Source of the DNA: Peribacillus sp. FSL H8-0477
Lineage (GTDB): Bacteria > Bacillota > Bacilli > Bacillales > DSM-1321
Reading direction: 5' to 3'
Length of the DNA: 64,000 nucleotides
Assembly (NCBI RefSeq): GCF_038002765.1
Contig: NZ_JBBODE010000002.1
Location: 310,001 to 374,000 of the forward strand
Part shown: piece after piece, positions 1 through 11,142 of the stretch
How positions within the stretch are numbered: the stretch's first letter is position 1
Layout: every line of letters starts with the position of its first letter
The notes under the pieces: generated by a model
Databases searched by the model: none
What the model was told of the DNA's origin: nothing
Seen by the model: only the letters and a program-made list of their open reading frames with translations
Program-made: the position numbers and the translations under genes

Positions 1-995
1 TGCGCCATTCGTCCATTCGTCCAGATTTACCTAGACTTTTAAAGGAAATTCAAGCACTTGGTGTTAATCAGTTTGATAAGTTTTTCTATACGACGGATGG
101 TTCCCCTCCTTCCTTCCATGAAGAAGGGTTTACAGATCAATTAATTAAGATAGCCATTGATAGTGGTGTACCAGTCATTGATGCTTATAACATGGCGACT
201 ATTAACATTGCCCGGTATTATAATATGGAGTATTTGCACGGTAATATTGCTACGGGTAGAGTGGCAAATATTAATTTCTTATCAAATGAAAAAAATCCTA
301 CTCCTGTTTCTGTTTTAGCAAAGGGGCAATGGGTGAAACGGGAAGGTGAGTGTCTGCCCAGTAAAGCAACTATAAACTGGAAAGACTTTCAGTTAGAACC
401 CTTACAGCTTGAATGGGACATTGATGCGGCAAGGGATTTTGAATTTTCAATGCCTTTTGGAATAGAAATGGTGAATGATGTTATTCTTAAGCCATATTCA
501 GTTGTGACAGACATTTCTTTCGATGAGTTGTCATATAAGGACGATCAATGCTTTTTTGTCATGATTGACCGTAGTGGGAAATGGCGGATTAATACTATTA
601 TTAAAGGATTTGCAGATAAATTGAATGGATTTTGCAGCTCTTTTTCCAATACAGGGGATATTGTCATGATTGGTAAAAGTAAAAAGGATATGTTTCTGGC
701 TTTTAACCGTATGAAGGAAATAGGCGGCGGTATTGTCCTTGCTGAAAATGGTAAAATTGTTTATGAAATGGAGTTAGGACTAAACGGATTAATGTCTACT
801 AAGTCACTAGAGTCACTTATTATGGAAGAACTAGAATTAAAATCATTGTTAGAGCAAAAAGGATATCGGTTCAGTGATCCGATCTTTACGTTATTATTTT
901 TCTCAGCTACTCACCTTCCCTATATTCGGGTGACTCAGCTTGGAATCTATGATGTAATGAATAAAACTGTACTCTTTCCCTCGATAATGCGTTAA
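1..995 (+). CDS. yerA: adenine deaminase-like amidohydrolase YerA (3' part)
   Basis: The reading frame is open from base 3 at the left edge, so the true start lies outside the window; about 330 C-terminal codons are visible. The segment with TTDGSPPS and the following IDAYNMATINIARYY resembles the C-terminal half of the adenine deaminase / YerA family of amidohydrolases, which act on adenine or a related amino-purine in the cytoplasm. The following genes yerB and yerC are in the same order as in B. subtilis, which supports the name. Whether it really deaminates adenine is not shown: YerA is a divergent member, and the N-terminal metal-binding HxH is not in the window. Confidence 0.82.
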   Translation, partial: RHSSIRPDLPRLLKEIQALGVNQFDKFFYTTDGSPPSFHEEGFTDQLIKIAIDSGVPVIDAYNMATINIARYYNMEYLHGNIATGRVANINFLSNEKNPTPVSVLAKGQWVKREGECLPSKATINWKDFQLEPLQLEWDIDAARDFEFSMPFGIEMVNDVILKPYSVVTDISFDELSYKDDQCFFVMIDRSGKWRINTIIKGFADKLNGFCSSFSNTGDIVMIGKSKKDMFLAFNRMKEIGGGIVLAENGKIVYEMELGLNGLMSTKSLESLIMEELELKSLLEQKGYRFSDPIFTLLFFSATHLPYIRVTQLGIYDVMNKTVLFPSIMR

Positions 996-1035
996 AATGT
1001 AAAAGAGAGGGAATTTTCAACAGCAGGGAGTGTGA

Positions 1036-2064
1036 ATGATGAAGGTAAAGACGTTCTTTATTTTATTAGCCTCTTTATTATTAATTACTGGCTGCACCCA
1101 AAAAGAAGAAGATTCCAAACAGCCTTCCGAAAAACCAAAAACTACGACTAATAGTGAACAAAAATACCCGTTAACAGGGATTAGCACCAATGAGGATATC
1201 GATAGAAGAGCCATCGCAGTCACGATTAACAATCATCCGAAAGCAAGACCTCAAACGGGACTAGCTGATGCGGATATCGTTTACGAACTATTGGCTGAAG
1301 CCAACATTACTCGTTTTTTAGCAGTGTATCAAAGTACTTGGCCTGAAGAAGTCGGTCCGATTCGCAGTGCAAGGGACTATTATATTGAACTCGCTAAAGG
1401 ATTGGATTGTATTTATGTTTGCCATGGCAATAGTCCTGATGCAAAGACGATGCTTGCTAATAATTATATTGAAGCACTGAATGGCTTGAAGTATGATGGA
1501 ACATTATTTACTCGTTCGCAGGATCGGAAAGCACCCCATAATTCGTACATCACTTTTGCGAATATCGAAAAAGGGGCTGAACAAAATTCATTTGACCTGA
1601 CTGGAGCACCCGAACCATTTTCTTTCTTAAGTGAAGAAAAGGCCGAGAGACTAGCTGGTGACGAGGTTTTATCTGTACGCGTTTCTTACGGTAACAGCTC
1701 TGATAATACTAGTTACGAGTATGATGAGGAAGCAGAAAAGTATAAACGTTTTTCTGCTGGTGAGCAGACCGTTGAGGCAAAGGTTCAAACTCCAATCCTT
1801 CTAGATAATCTTCTCATTATTGAGGCGCCACATAAGGTAATTGACAATGAAGGACGCCGCAATATTGATCTTACTGCCGGCGGCAATGGGTATCTGCTTC
1901 AAAAAGGCAAAGTAAATAAAATTCAATGGGTAAATAAAAATGGAAGAATAGTTCCGATGATTGATGGGACAGAAGCAGGACTTATCACCGGAAAGACATG
2001 GGTTAACGTCGTTCCTGCTGACCCTGGTCTCGAAGCAACCGTTACGTTGAATGCCAAAGAGTAA
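1036..2064 (+). CDS. yerB: YerB-type lipoprotein (DUF3048)
   Basis: This 342-aa protein begins with a lipoprotein signal: a hydrophobic stretch ends in the lipobox LITGC around residue 20, so it should be anchored on the outer face of the membrane. After a short Lys/Glu/Ser-rich linker the body carries the DUF3048 pattern (RRAIAVTINNHPKARPQTGL, then VGPIRSARDYY). The biochemical function of the family is unknown. It starts 40 bases after yerA and is followed 19 bases later by yerC, so the three genes are likely co-transcribed. The start could equally be the second of two adjacent ATGs (1039); a GGGAG ribosome site precedes both. Confidence 0.88.
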   Translation: MMKVKTFFILLASLLLITGCTQKEEDSKQPSEKPKTTTNSEQKYPLTGISTNEDIDRRAIAVTINNHPKARPQTGLADADIVYELLAEANITRFLAVYQSTWPEEVGPIRSARDYYIELAKGLDCIYVCHGNSPDAKTMLANNYIEALNGLKYDGTLFTRSQDRKAPHNSYITFANIEKGAEQNSFDLTGAPEPFSFLSEEKAERLAGDEVLSVRVSYGNSSDNTSYEYDEEAEKYKRFSAGEQTVEAKVQTPILLDNLLIIEAPHKVIDNEGRRNIDLTAGGNGYLLQKGKVNKIQWVNKNGRIVPMIDGTEAGLITGKTWVNVVPADPGLEATVTLNAKE

Positions 2065-2083
2065 TTAAAAAAGGAGTTAAATT

Positions 2084-2386
2084 ATGCAAATTGATAAATT
2101 AAAAGGAAAAGACTTAGACCAATTATTCACGGCCATTCTATCCCTAAACGATATGGAAGAATGTTATCGCTTTTTTGACGATTTATGCACAGTAAATGAA
2201 ATACAATCTCTGGCTCAGCGACTTGAAGTAGCAAGAATGCTCAAAGAGGGCAAAACCTATCATAAGATAGAAACAGAAACAGGTGCAAGCACCGCAACGA
2301 TTTCACGCGTAAAACGCTGCCTAAACTATGGAAACGATGCCTACTCCATGGCCCTTGATCGAATTAAAGAAGAAGTAAAAGAATAA
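2084..2386 (+). CDS. yerC: TrpR-like DNA-binding protein YerC
   Basis: This 100-aa all-helical protein belongs to the YerC/YecD family related to the Trp repressor. The helix-turn-helix lies about residues 45-80: LAQRLEVARML leads into TYHKIETETGASTATISRVKR. Such proteins bind DNA, but the target and ligand of YerC are not evident here. An AAAAAGGAG ribosome site sits just before the ATG, and a hairpin terminator follows the stop, which makes yerC the last gene of the yerABC unit. Confidence 0.9.
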   Translation: MQIDKLKGKDLDQLFTAILSLNDMEECYRFFDDLCTVNEIQSLAQRLEVARMLKEGKTYHKIETETGASTATISRVKRCLNYGNDAYSMALDRIKEEVKE

Positions 2387-2395
2387 ACCACGACC

Positions 2396-2425
2396 AAAGG
2401 CGGGAAGCTCAAATCCTGCCTTTTT
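2396..2425 (+). terminator. Rho-independent terminator after yerC
   Basis: The arms AAAGGCGGGA and TCCTGCCTTT form a 10-bp stem with one G-T pair, followed by a T-rich run. Confidence 0.8.
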
Positions 2426-2527
2426 ATTTTTGAGTATGGAAGATAATCCCCGAAAAGCGACACACTTACAAACAAACCAAACATCTAGATACCCCGCCAG
2501 GTATTAATCACTCGAAAATGGTGTCGA

Positions 2528-2622
2528 GACGGGAATAAGCCGCCTTCAGACGGGATTAATGCATATCCAGACGGGAATAACCTTAGTCGGGACGGGAATA
2601 ACACCTGCCCAGACGGGAATAA
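2528..2622. repeat. five 21-bp-spaced GACGGGAWTAA units
   Basis: GACGGGAATAA or GACGGGATTAA starts at 2528, 2549, 2570, 2591 and 2612, exactly 21 bases apart, with variable filler between units. The spacing equals two helical turns, which would place every core on one face of the DNA. Confidence 0.85.
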
Positions 2623-2829
2623 CTGCTGAGAAGGTAAGAAAATAGAGGAAATACCCCCCCTAAAACTAAGAGTAAGCGTGTCTTGTTAAAAAGGGGTAAT
2701 AGGAAAAGATTTTACCATCTCAGAGGACTCCCAAAAGAATTGCTCCACCCCAAGCAAAGTGACACATTTTCAAATAAACCAAACATCCCGATACCCCACC
2801 AGGTATTAATCACTCGAAAATGGAGTCGA

Positions 2830-2882
2830 GACGGGAATAAGCTGCCTTCAGACGGGATTAATGCATATCCAGACGGGAATAA
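2830..2882. repeat. three 21-bp-spaced GACGGGAWTAA units (second array)
   Basis: This is the copy of the array in the duplicated block, with cores at 2830, 2851 and 2872. It keeps the 21-base period but has two fewer units than the first array. Confidence 0.85.
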
Positions 2883-3062
2883 CTGCTGAGAAGGTAAGAA
2901 AATAGAGAAAATACCCCCCTAAAACTAAGAGTAAGCGTGTCTTGTCAAAAAGGGGTAAAAGGAAGAAATCTTACCATCTTAGAGGACTCCCAAAGAAGTC
3001 CTTCACTCCAAACAAAGCGACACATTTTCAAATAAACCAAAAGAGTCAGCGTGTCTTAACAA

Positions 3063-3237
3063 GGTTCCTCTCCCTATTTCCTTCGGGGTCTAAACGGGGT
3101 ACTTACGTTTTTCGTTTGTCTAACTCCAGCACCCCAGACCGCTGTGGAAAAGAGGAGAGTCCCCAAAAGGCAAAGGACGCCTTTAGGTTCCACTCCCTAT
3201 TTCCTTCGCGGTCTAAACGGGGTACTTACGTTTTTCG
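3063..3237. repeat. 52-bp direct repeat upstream of pcrB
   Basis: The segments at 3063-3114 and 3186-3237 are nearly identical: both contain CTCCCTATTTCCTTCG, then GGTCTAAACGGGGTACTTAC and GTTTTTCGT. They lie 123 bases apart, just upstream of a TATAAT box (3271-3276) that probably serves pcrB. Confidence 0.75.
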
Positions 3238-3308
3238 TGTTATATCTTTTTTTATGAAATTTCTTAATGCTATAATGGTGTAATGGGAAATAGATAGGAG
3301 GATGTATG

Positions 3309-3992
3309 ATGTATGATTTTCGCGAGTGGAAGCATGCTTTCAAACTCGATCCAAATAAAGAGATTACGGATGAGTCGTTAGAGAAAATCTGCGAATCCGG
3401 TACCGATGCTATTCTTGTTGGGGGCAGTGATGGAGTTACGTTGGAAAATGTTCTTGATTTGATGGCGAGGGTCCGCCGTTATACGGTTCCTTGTGTGTTA
3501 GAGGTTTCATCACTTGAGATTGTTACGCCTGGTTTTGATTTGTATTTTATTCCAAGCGTTTTAAATAGCACTAATCCTAACTGGATGATGAAGTTTCATC
3601 AACAGGCTGTGAAGGAATATGGTGAATTGGTAGATTGGGATGAGATGTTCGTGGAGGGGTATTGCATCATGAATAAGGATTGTAAGGCTGCAATATTGAC
3701 GTCCGCGGATACGAATCTAGATGCTGAGGATGTTGGTGCCTATGCCATGATGGCCGAAAAAATGTTTCATCTGCCAATATTCTATTTAGAGTATAGCGGC
3801 ACCTATGGAGATGTAGATACAGTGAAGACAGCTAGTCAGAACTTGGAGGAAACTGTCCTTTTTTATGGAGGCGGTATTAATTCACCTGAGAAGGCGGCTG
3901 AAATGGCGGCTTTTGCTGATGTAGTAGTCGTTGGAAATATTATATATGAAGATCTTGCCATCGCACTTACAACGGTTCGTGCAGTAAAATAG
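3309..3992 (+). CDS. pcrB: heptaprenylglyceryl phosphate synthase PcrB
   Basis: The enzyme is a TIM-barrel prenyltransferase that joins a polyprenyl (heptaprenyl) diphosphate to glycerol-1-phosphate to make an archaeal-type ether lipid precursor. The 227-aa length fits the family, and recognisable segments are [12 protein letters not shown] near the N-terminus, [10 protein letters not shown] in the middle, and [13 protein letters not shown] plus ADVVVVGN in the phosphate-binding C-terminal part. Two in-frame ATGs (3306 and 3309) follow AGGAGG at 3296-3301; I chose 3309 because its spacing of 7 is better. A TATAAT box at 3271-3276 is the likely -10. The gene heads the pcrB-pcrA-ligA-yerH block as in B. 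subtilis. Confidence 0.92.
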   Translation: MYDFREWKHAFKLDPNKEITDESLEKICESGTDAILVGGSDGVTLENVLDLMARVRRYTVPCVLEVSSLEIVTPGFDLYFIPSVLNSTNPNWMMKFHQQAVKEYGELVDWDEMFVEGYCIMNKDCKAAILTSADTNLDAEDVGAYAMMAEKMFHLPIFYLEYSGTYGDVDTVKTASQNLEETVLFYGGGINSPEKAAEMAAFADVVVVGNIIYEDLAIALTTVRAVK

Positions 3993-4074
3993 ATGTTCCT
4001 GCGTGTTGGCAAAAATCAGCAGAACAGGGTATAGTATAACGAAGAACAAATGTTCGATTGAGGTGGGATATAGA

Positions 4075-6318
4075 ATGCAATATTTAGCAGAGAAATTACT
4101 TAGAGGATTAAATGATCAGCAGCAAGCAGCAGTAAAAGCTACTGATGGCCCGCTATTAATTATGGCTGGTGCAGGATCCGGAAAGACACGGGTTCTTACC
4201 CATCGTATTGCTTTTCTAATGGTTGAAAAAGAAGTGGCTCCGTGGAATATCTTGGCCATTACCTTTACAAATAAAGCGGCAAGAGAAATGAGAGAGAGAG
4301 TTCGTGCTATTCTAGGCGGGGCTTCTGATGATATTTGGATTTCAACGTTCCACTCCATGTGCGTCCGTATCTTAAGACGTGATATTGATCGGATTGGGTA
4401 CAATCGTAATTTCTCGATTTTGGATACATCTGATCAGCAGTCGGTGATTAAACAAATTCTAAAAGATAAAAATTTGGATACAAAAAAATATGATTATCGA
4501 GCGTTACTTGGTACGATCAGTTCGGCGAAAAATGAATTGGTTACGCCTGAGGAGTATGCAAAAACGGCTTCTGATTTTTTCACAAAGGTTGCTGCCGATG
4601 TCTATACTGAATACCAAAAGAGGCTTCGGAAAAATCAAGCGCTGGACTTTGATGATTTAATTATGAAGACAATCCAGCTCTTTCAGCGTGTACCGGAAGT
4701 CCTTGAATTTTATCAACGTAAGTTTCAATATATCCATGTTGACGAATATCAGGATACGAACAGAGCTCAGTATATGCTTGTAAAATTAATGGCATCTAGA
4801 TTCCGTAATCTATGTGTAGTGGGTGACTCTGATCAGTCGATTTATCGTTGGCGGGGAGCAGACATTGCGAATATTTTGTCCTTTGAAAAAGATTATCCGA
4901 ATGCAACGATGATTTTCTTAGAACAAAACTATCGATCCACAAAACGGATTCTTGATGCTGCAAATAACGTCATCGGTAAGAATCAGAATCGTAAGCCGAA
5001 GAACCTTTGGACCGAAAATATGGAAGGCAGTAAGCTGTCTTATTTCCGTGCAGATAGTGAACAGGGTGAAGCTCAATTCGTAGCTGGAAAGATTAACGAA
5101 CTTGTACGTGACGGCGAACATAAATATGCGGATATCGCCATTCTTTACCGAACGAATGCCCAATCACGGGTTATGGAGGAAGTTCTGCTCAAATCGAATA
5201 TTCAATACAGCATCGTGGGCGGAATTAAGTTCTATGATCGTAAAGAAATTAAGGATATCTTGGCCTATTTAAGGCTGATTGCCAATCCTGATGATGATAT
5301 CAGTCTGCGTCGTGTCATTAATGTTCCTAAGCGTGGAATTGGCTCAACTTCATTAGATAAAGTGGCGGATTATGCGGCCATGAGTGACTTGTCCATGTAT
5401 CAAGCTTTGCAGGATATTGAGATGATTGGCTTGAGCGGCAAGGCGGCTAAGGAAGCTAGAGGATTCCGAGACCTCATTCATAACTATACGAATATGCTGG
5501 AATACTTATCAGTAACTGAGCTTGTTGAAGAGGTTATTGAGAAAACGGGTTATCGTGATATGTTGAAAATCGAAAAAACAATTGAATCTCAGACAAGACT
5601 AGAAAATATTGATGAGTTTTTATCAGTAACTAAATCATTTGAAGCACAAAATGATGATAAAACGCTTGTTGGGTTTTTAACCGATCTTGCCTTAGTGGCA
5701 GATATTGATCAACTTGACGATACAGAAGAAGCTCAGGATTCAGTTACCTTAATGACGCTTCACTCAGCAAAGGGGCTTGAATACCCGGTAGTCTTTTTAC
5801 TAGGACTAGAAGAGGGCGTATTCCCTCACAGCCGTTCGCTGATGGATGACGATGAGATGGAAGAAGAAAGACGGCTGGCCTATGTAGGGATTACCCGTGC
5901 CGAAAAAGAGCTGTTTATTTCGAATGCGCAAATGCGGACGTTATACGGCCGGACAAATATGAATCCAGTTTCTAGATTTATTAAAGAAATTCCTGAAGAA
6001 CTTCTGGAAGACTTACAGCCGCCTAAACCGAAAAAAGTAGAGAAAAGTTTTGGGACAGGTTTGTCAACAAGACCTATTCAATCGGGCGGGTCAAGAAGGA
6101 CACCATCCTTTGGGAAAGCAGTGACTGCTCCTTCCTCAACAGGGGGCGACGAAATCGGCTGGAAAGTCGGAGATAAAGCTGCACATAAAAAATGGGGTAC
6201 GGGAACTGTCGTCAGCGTGAAAGGTGAAGGCGAAGGCAAAGAGCTGGATATTGCATTCCCAAGCCCGACAGGCATAAAACGGTTACTTGCTAAGTTTGCT
6301 CCAATCGATAAAGCCTAA
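4075..6318 (+). CDS. pcrA: ATP-dependent DNA helicase PcrA
   Basis: This is a superfamily 1A 3'-5' helicase used in DNA repair and rolling-circle replication. Visible motifs, in order, are the Q motif ([10 protein letters not shown]), Walker A GAGSGKT, motif Ia TFTNKAA, motif II DEYQDTN, motif [17 protein letters not shown], motif IV QNYRST, motif [10 protein letters not shown] and motif [12 protein letters not shown]-terminal Tudor-like tail ([17 protein letters not shown]) is the RNA-polymerase-binding region of the family. The ATG at 4075 has GAGGTGGG upstream and gives 747 aa, close to the usual length of about 740. An in-frame upstream start at 4003 would add 24 atypical residues. Confidence 0.97.
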   Translation: MQYLAEKLLRGLNDQQQAAVKATDGPLLIMAGAGSGKTRVLTHRIAFLMVEKEVAPWNILAITFTNKAAREMRERVRAILGGASDDIWISTFHSMCVRILRRDIDRIGYNRNFSILDTSDQQSVIKQILKDKNLDTKKYDYRALLGTISSAKNELVTPEEYAKTASDFFTKVAADVYTEYQKRLRKNQALDFDDLIMKTIQLFQRVPEVLEFYQRKFQYIHVDEYQDTNRAQYMLVKLMASRFRNLCVVGDSDQSIYRWRGADIANILSFEKDYPNATMIFLEQNYRSTKRILDAANNVIGKNQNRKPKNLWTENMEGSKLSYFRADSEQGEAQFVAGKINELVRDGEHKYADIAILYRTNAQSRVMEEVLLKSNIQYSIVGGIKFYDRKEIKDILAYLRLIANPDDDISLRRVINVPKRGIGSTSLDKVADYAAMSDLSMYQALQDIEMIGLSGKAAKEARGFRDLIHNYTNMLEYLSVTELVEEVIEKTGYRDMLKIEKTIESQTRLENIDEFLSVTKSFEAQNDDKTLVGFLTDLALVADIDQLDDTEEAQDSVTLMTLHSAKGLEYPVVFLLGLEEGVFPHSRSLMDDDEMEEERRLAYVGITRAEKELFISNAQMRTLYGRTNMNPVSRFIKEIPEELLEDLQPPKPKKVEKSFGTGLSTRPIQSGGSRRTPSFGKAVTAPSSTGGDEIGWKVGDKAAHKKWGTGTVVSVKGEGEGKELDIAFPSPTGIKRLLAKFAPIDKA

Positions 6319-6346
6319 TAATAATAAATCAGAAAGGGATGAATAA

Positions 6347-8353
<2,007 letters not shown>

Positions 8354-8365
8354 GAGGGTGTAGGC

Positions 8366-9538
8366 ATGAAAAAAAGCTTTTTTGTGGGGTTAGGTGTTGC
8401 ACTACTTCTTGCAGGATGTGCACCTCAATTCGATGATGGGGAAGAAGAAATTGTTCAAGATAAAGCTGAAAAAACAGAAAAAGCGATTATTCCTAAGTAT
8501 CAAATATCCGACGATTATTATAAGATGCTTTTACCTTTTGAAGCTTCACAGGCTCGCGGTTTAGTTGTATCAAATCTAAATACGCGTTATGACATTGAAG
8601 AGTTTGAAACAGGATTAATGCGTATTTCGCAAAAGGACTTTAATCAAGATAAGTACTATTTTAAAGAGGGCCAAGTATTAGACAGCAGTACCATCAGTAA
8701 GTGGCTAGAACGTAAATATACAAACGAGCAATTAACAGAAAAGAAATTGAAGTCAAGCGACAATCTTGGATTGAACCCGATTGATACAGAAAAGGGTGAT
8801 ATCAAGACTCGTAATGAAAAAAACCCAATCTATCTGGCACATATTCTAGAACATGATTATCTAATTAAGAATAAAGATAATCAAGTTAGTCTTGGTGGAG
8901 TTGTAATCGGCCTTGCGCTTAACTCCGTTCATTATTATCAAAAAGAAGAATATGGAGCAACCTACGATACGTCTATTTCAGACCAGAAGATAGAATCAGA
9001 GGGGAAAAAGATTGCTGCAGAAGTTCTTAAAAGACTTCGGAAGACAGATGAATTGAAAGACGTGCCGATTACCATTGCACTATTTAAGCAGGTAGAAAAA
9101 TCATCAGTTATTCCGGGCAGCTTTATGAGCTTTACCCATGTAAGTAAAGACGGAAACAGCATCGGTAAATGGGAGAATGTTGATGAGAAATATTATGTAC
9201 TTCCTTCAACAGATGCTGAGAAAGAACACCGTGATGATGTTACGATGTTTAAGAAATTTAAGCAAGATGTCGAGGAATATTTCCCGAACTTTAATGGAGT
9301 TGTCGGACGTGCCTTTTATGTGGACGATCAGCTGCAAGATCTCAATATAGAAATACCCATTCAATTTTACGGTAACTCTGAGGCAATTGGATTTACTCAA
9401 TACTTAACGGGCCTTGTGATGGAACATTTCCCTGATTACGTTTCCGTACAGGTATCTGTTACATCCGTGAATGGACCAGAAGCGTTGGTGGTAAAAAAAG
9501 CTGGCGAAGATGAACCGTTTGTCCACATTTATAAATAA
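8366..9538 (+). CDS. yerH: CamS-family lipoprotein YerH
   Basis: This 390-aa secreted lipoprotein has a short hydrophobic signal ending in the lipobox LLLAGC at about residue 18. The rest matches the CamS sex-pheromone-like family: YLAHILEHDYL, LGGVVIGLALNSVHYYQ, and a duplicated half with ITIALFKQ. In staphylococci and enterococci the CamS signal peptide is the source of a peptide pheromone; in bacilli the role is unknown. It lies 12 bases after ligA and is followed by a terminator, so it closes the pcrB-pcrA-ligA-yerH operon. Confidence 0.88.
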   Translation: MKKSFFVGLGVALLLAGCAPQFDDGEEEIVQDKAEKTEKAIIPKYQISDDYYKMLLPFEASQARGLVVSNLNTRYDIEEFETGLMRISQKDFNQDKYYFKEGQVLDSSTISKWLERKYTNEQLTEKKLKSSDNLGLNPIDTEKGDIKTRNEKNPIYLAHILEHDYLIKNKDNQVSLGGVVIGLALNSVHYYQKEEYGATYDTSISDQKIESEGKKIAAEVLKRLRKTDELKDVPITIALFKQVEKSSVIPGSFMSFTHVSKDGNSIGKWENVDEKYYVLPSTDAEKEHRDDVTMFKKFKQDVEEYFPNFNGVVGRAFYVDDQLQDLNIEIPIQFYGNSEAIGFTQYLTGLVMEHFPDYVSVQVSVTSVNGPEALVVKKAGEDEPFVHIYK

Positions 9539-9546
9539 TGAACTAT

Positions 9547-9572
9547 GCCCAGCTTATGCAGCTGGGCTTTCT
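9547..9572 (+). terminator. terminator after yerH
   Basis: GCCCAGC and GCTGGGC form a perfect 7-bp stem with a 7-base loop, followed by TTTCTTTATT. Confidence 0.85.
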
Positions 9573-9624
9573 TTATTATATGGAGCAAGCATGTGGCGCG
9601 GTACTGTTGTGGGGGATACCCAAA

Positions 9625-9656
9625 TTAAAAAGGCTGCGAGGGTTCTCGGCAGCCTA
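9625..9656 (-). terminator. terminator of the nag operon
   Basis: Read on the minus strand, AGGCTGCCGAG pairs with CTCGCAGCCT and is followed by TTTTTAATTT, directly after the stop of the SIS-domain gene. Confidence 0.75.
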
Positions 9657-9659
9657 ACT

Positions 9660-10418
9660 TTACGCTTCTAGCATAGGGATTCTATCTTTGTATTGATCAA
9701 TCAGCTTTCTGTTATGTTCCTCAGCACCATCTACATTCCCGCTTTTGAAAATGGGAGGGGTAAAGTGGTTATTCACCATGATTTCTATGGCTTTGACCAT
9801 AATCCCATTAAGAAGAGCCATTCCAATAATGGTTGAACCACTGCCAAATTGAATGTTCAGGGCTTCTATTTTCATAAGTGCATCGCCTGTTTCAATATGA
9901 TTATCAATCGATAGATCAGCAGTTTGATATAAGAAAAGACCGGATGGATGCCTTGAAGATTGGGTTTTAGCATAGCTAGGCGAAGTGATTACGATGACAT
10001 AAGCGCCTTTTTTCTTAGCCATTTGTGCGACTTCAATTGGAACAGGGTTTCTGCCCGAAGTGGATACAACAATCATCACATCTTCGGGCAGAATAGTATG
10101 GGTTTCCATGAATTGTTCAGCAATCCCATGTGTTCGCTCTAGTTCCGAGGAGCGTACAGCTCCTTTGTGGAGCATAAAATCTTCTTCTAGAATAGGACTG
10201 ATAGGGGCTAGTCCGCCTGCACGATAAAAAAGCTCTTCGCCAAACATATGAGAATGACCGCATCCAAACAAATGAATAATTCCATGCTGCTGAATACTTT
10301 CTGCTATTTTTTCTGCGGCTTTAGATAGATTGTCTTTTTCATCATGTTCACATACTGCCAATAACGACGTGATACTTTGGAAATATTGACTGATTATCGT
10401 AATCTTCCACCCTTCCAT
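9660..10418 (-). CDS. SIS-domain protein of the UPF0309 type
   Basis: This 252-aa protein has one sugar-isomerase (SIS) fold: HLFGCGHSHMFGEEL resembles the phosphosugar-binding loop, and VVSTSGRNPVPIEVA is the classic SIS Ser-Thr-Ser-Gly motif. It begins one base after the nagR stop and is the last gene of the leftward nag operon, so an amino-sugar phosphate substrate is likely, but its reaction is not known. The ATG at 10418 has only a weak ribosome site. A GAAGGGTGG stretch just inside the frame suggests that a non-ATG start (around ATT/ATA, before SQYF) is possible. Confidence 0.8.
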   Translation of the reverse strand: MEGWKITIISQYFQSITSLLAVCEHDEKDNLSKAAEKIAESIQQHGIIHLFGCGHSHMFGEELFYRAGGLAPISPILEEDFMLHKGAVRSSELERTHGIAEQFMETHTILPEDVMIVVSTSGRNPVPIEVAQMAKKKGAYVIVITSPSYAKTQSSRHPSGLFLYQTADLSIDNHIETGDALMKIEALNIQFGSGSTIIGMALLNGIMVKAIEIMVNNHFTPPIFKSGNVDGAEEHNRKLIDQYKDRIPMLEA

Positions 10419-10419
10419 T

Positions 10420-11142
10420 TCAACGTTTCATGTGGATCTTAAACGTATATCGATCAGCACGGTAAGCAGATATAACAAATTCAAATGGCGTTCCATCTTC
10501 TAAGAAGGTATTTCTCAAGATGGACATGATGGGAGCACCTGTTTTAATGTTTAAGTATTTTGCCTCTATTGGGCTGGCAAGGGTTGATTCAATAATCTGT
10601 GTGGCCTCTTCGATATGATAACCAAGTTTTTCTTCAATATATCCGTATAAGGATTGATTAACAATGGTCTCCGTTAGACCGCTGATCAAATTGGCTGAAA
10701 TGTAATTCGTTTCTAAGGCCATCGGGACATTATCTGCCAGACGAATTCGTTTAATTTCATAAACGGGTTCATCCTCTTGAATGCTGAGGTGTTGAGAAAT
10801 CTGACTAGTAGCAGGTATGATTTGAAAGTGAATAAATTCATTACCAGGCTCTAGCCCGCGAGCTTTCATATCTTCCGTAAAGCTGGTTAAACCTTGCAAG
10901 GGCTGTTCAAGTTTTCGTTCAGCAACAAAGGTCCCTTTTCCTTGTCGGCGAGATAAATAACCGGCATTCACAAGTTGTGTGAATGCCTGTCTAACCGTCA
11001 TTCTGCTGATTTGATATTGTTCTGCGTATTCGCGTTCAGCAGGAAGCGAATCACCTGGAGATAAGTCACCTTTTTCAATCAACTGCTTAATATGTTCGGC
11101 GAGCTGATAATAAATGGGGATAGGTGAATTCTTATTGATCAT
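10420..11142 (-). CDS. nagR: GntR/HutC-family repressor NagR
   Basis: NagR represses the N-acetylglucosamine genes and is released by glucosamine-6-P or N-acetylglucosamine-6-P. The 240-aa protein has the N-terminal winged helix (PIPIYYQLAEHIKQLIEKGD, then YQISRMTVRQAFTQLVNAGY) and the C-terminal UTRA ligand domain (VYEIKRIRLADNVPMALETNYI). The ATG at 11142, which overlaps the end of nagB by 11 bases, gives the normal family length; a longer frame to 11199 would add 19 unrelated residues. Operators of the matching type lie at 13121 and 13221. Confidence 0.93.
   Translation of the reverse strand: MINKNSPIPIYYQLAEHIKQLIEKGDLSPGDSLPAEREYAEQYQISRMTVRQAFTQLVNAGYLSRRQGKGTFVAERKLEQPLQGLTSFTEDMKARGLEPGNEFIHFQIIPATSQISQHLSIQEDEPVYEIKRIRLADNVPMALETNYISANLISGLTETIVNQSLYGYIEEKLGYHIEEATQIIESTLASPIEAKYLNIKTGAPIMSILRNTFLEDGTPFEFVISAYRADRYTFKIHMKR

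Larger units (their letters stand above)
2457..3018. repeat. large imperfect direct duplication between yerC and pcrB
   Basis: The block starting GCGACACAC at about 2457 is repeated from about 2759 (GTGACACATTTTC), and a shorter third piece starts at about 3017. The tract CTAAAACTAAGAGTAAGCGT occurs at 2660 and again 259 bases later, and the text TACCATCT.AGAGGACTCCCAAA occurs in both copies. The copies differ by about 43 bases, which is two units of the 21-bp array inside them. Open frames here (2683-2889 and 2942-3283) start with similar peptides only because they cover the duplication, and I do not call them genes. Confidence 0.8.

Noticed and set aside
2528-2882. CRISPR-like look of the GACGGGAWTAA arrays
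   Set aside because: Repeat cores are only 11 bases, spacers about 10 bases and partly related, and no cas genes are near.
2683-3283. Two open frames (68 and 113 codons) in the repeat region
   Set aside because: Their similar N-terminal peptides come from the duplicated DNA, ribosome sites are lacking, and the peptide content changes with repeat number.
4003-4074. Longer N-terminus for PcrA
   Set aside because: The additional residues do not resemble the family, and the ATG at 4075 has a good ribosome site.
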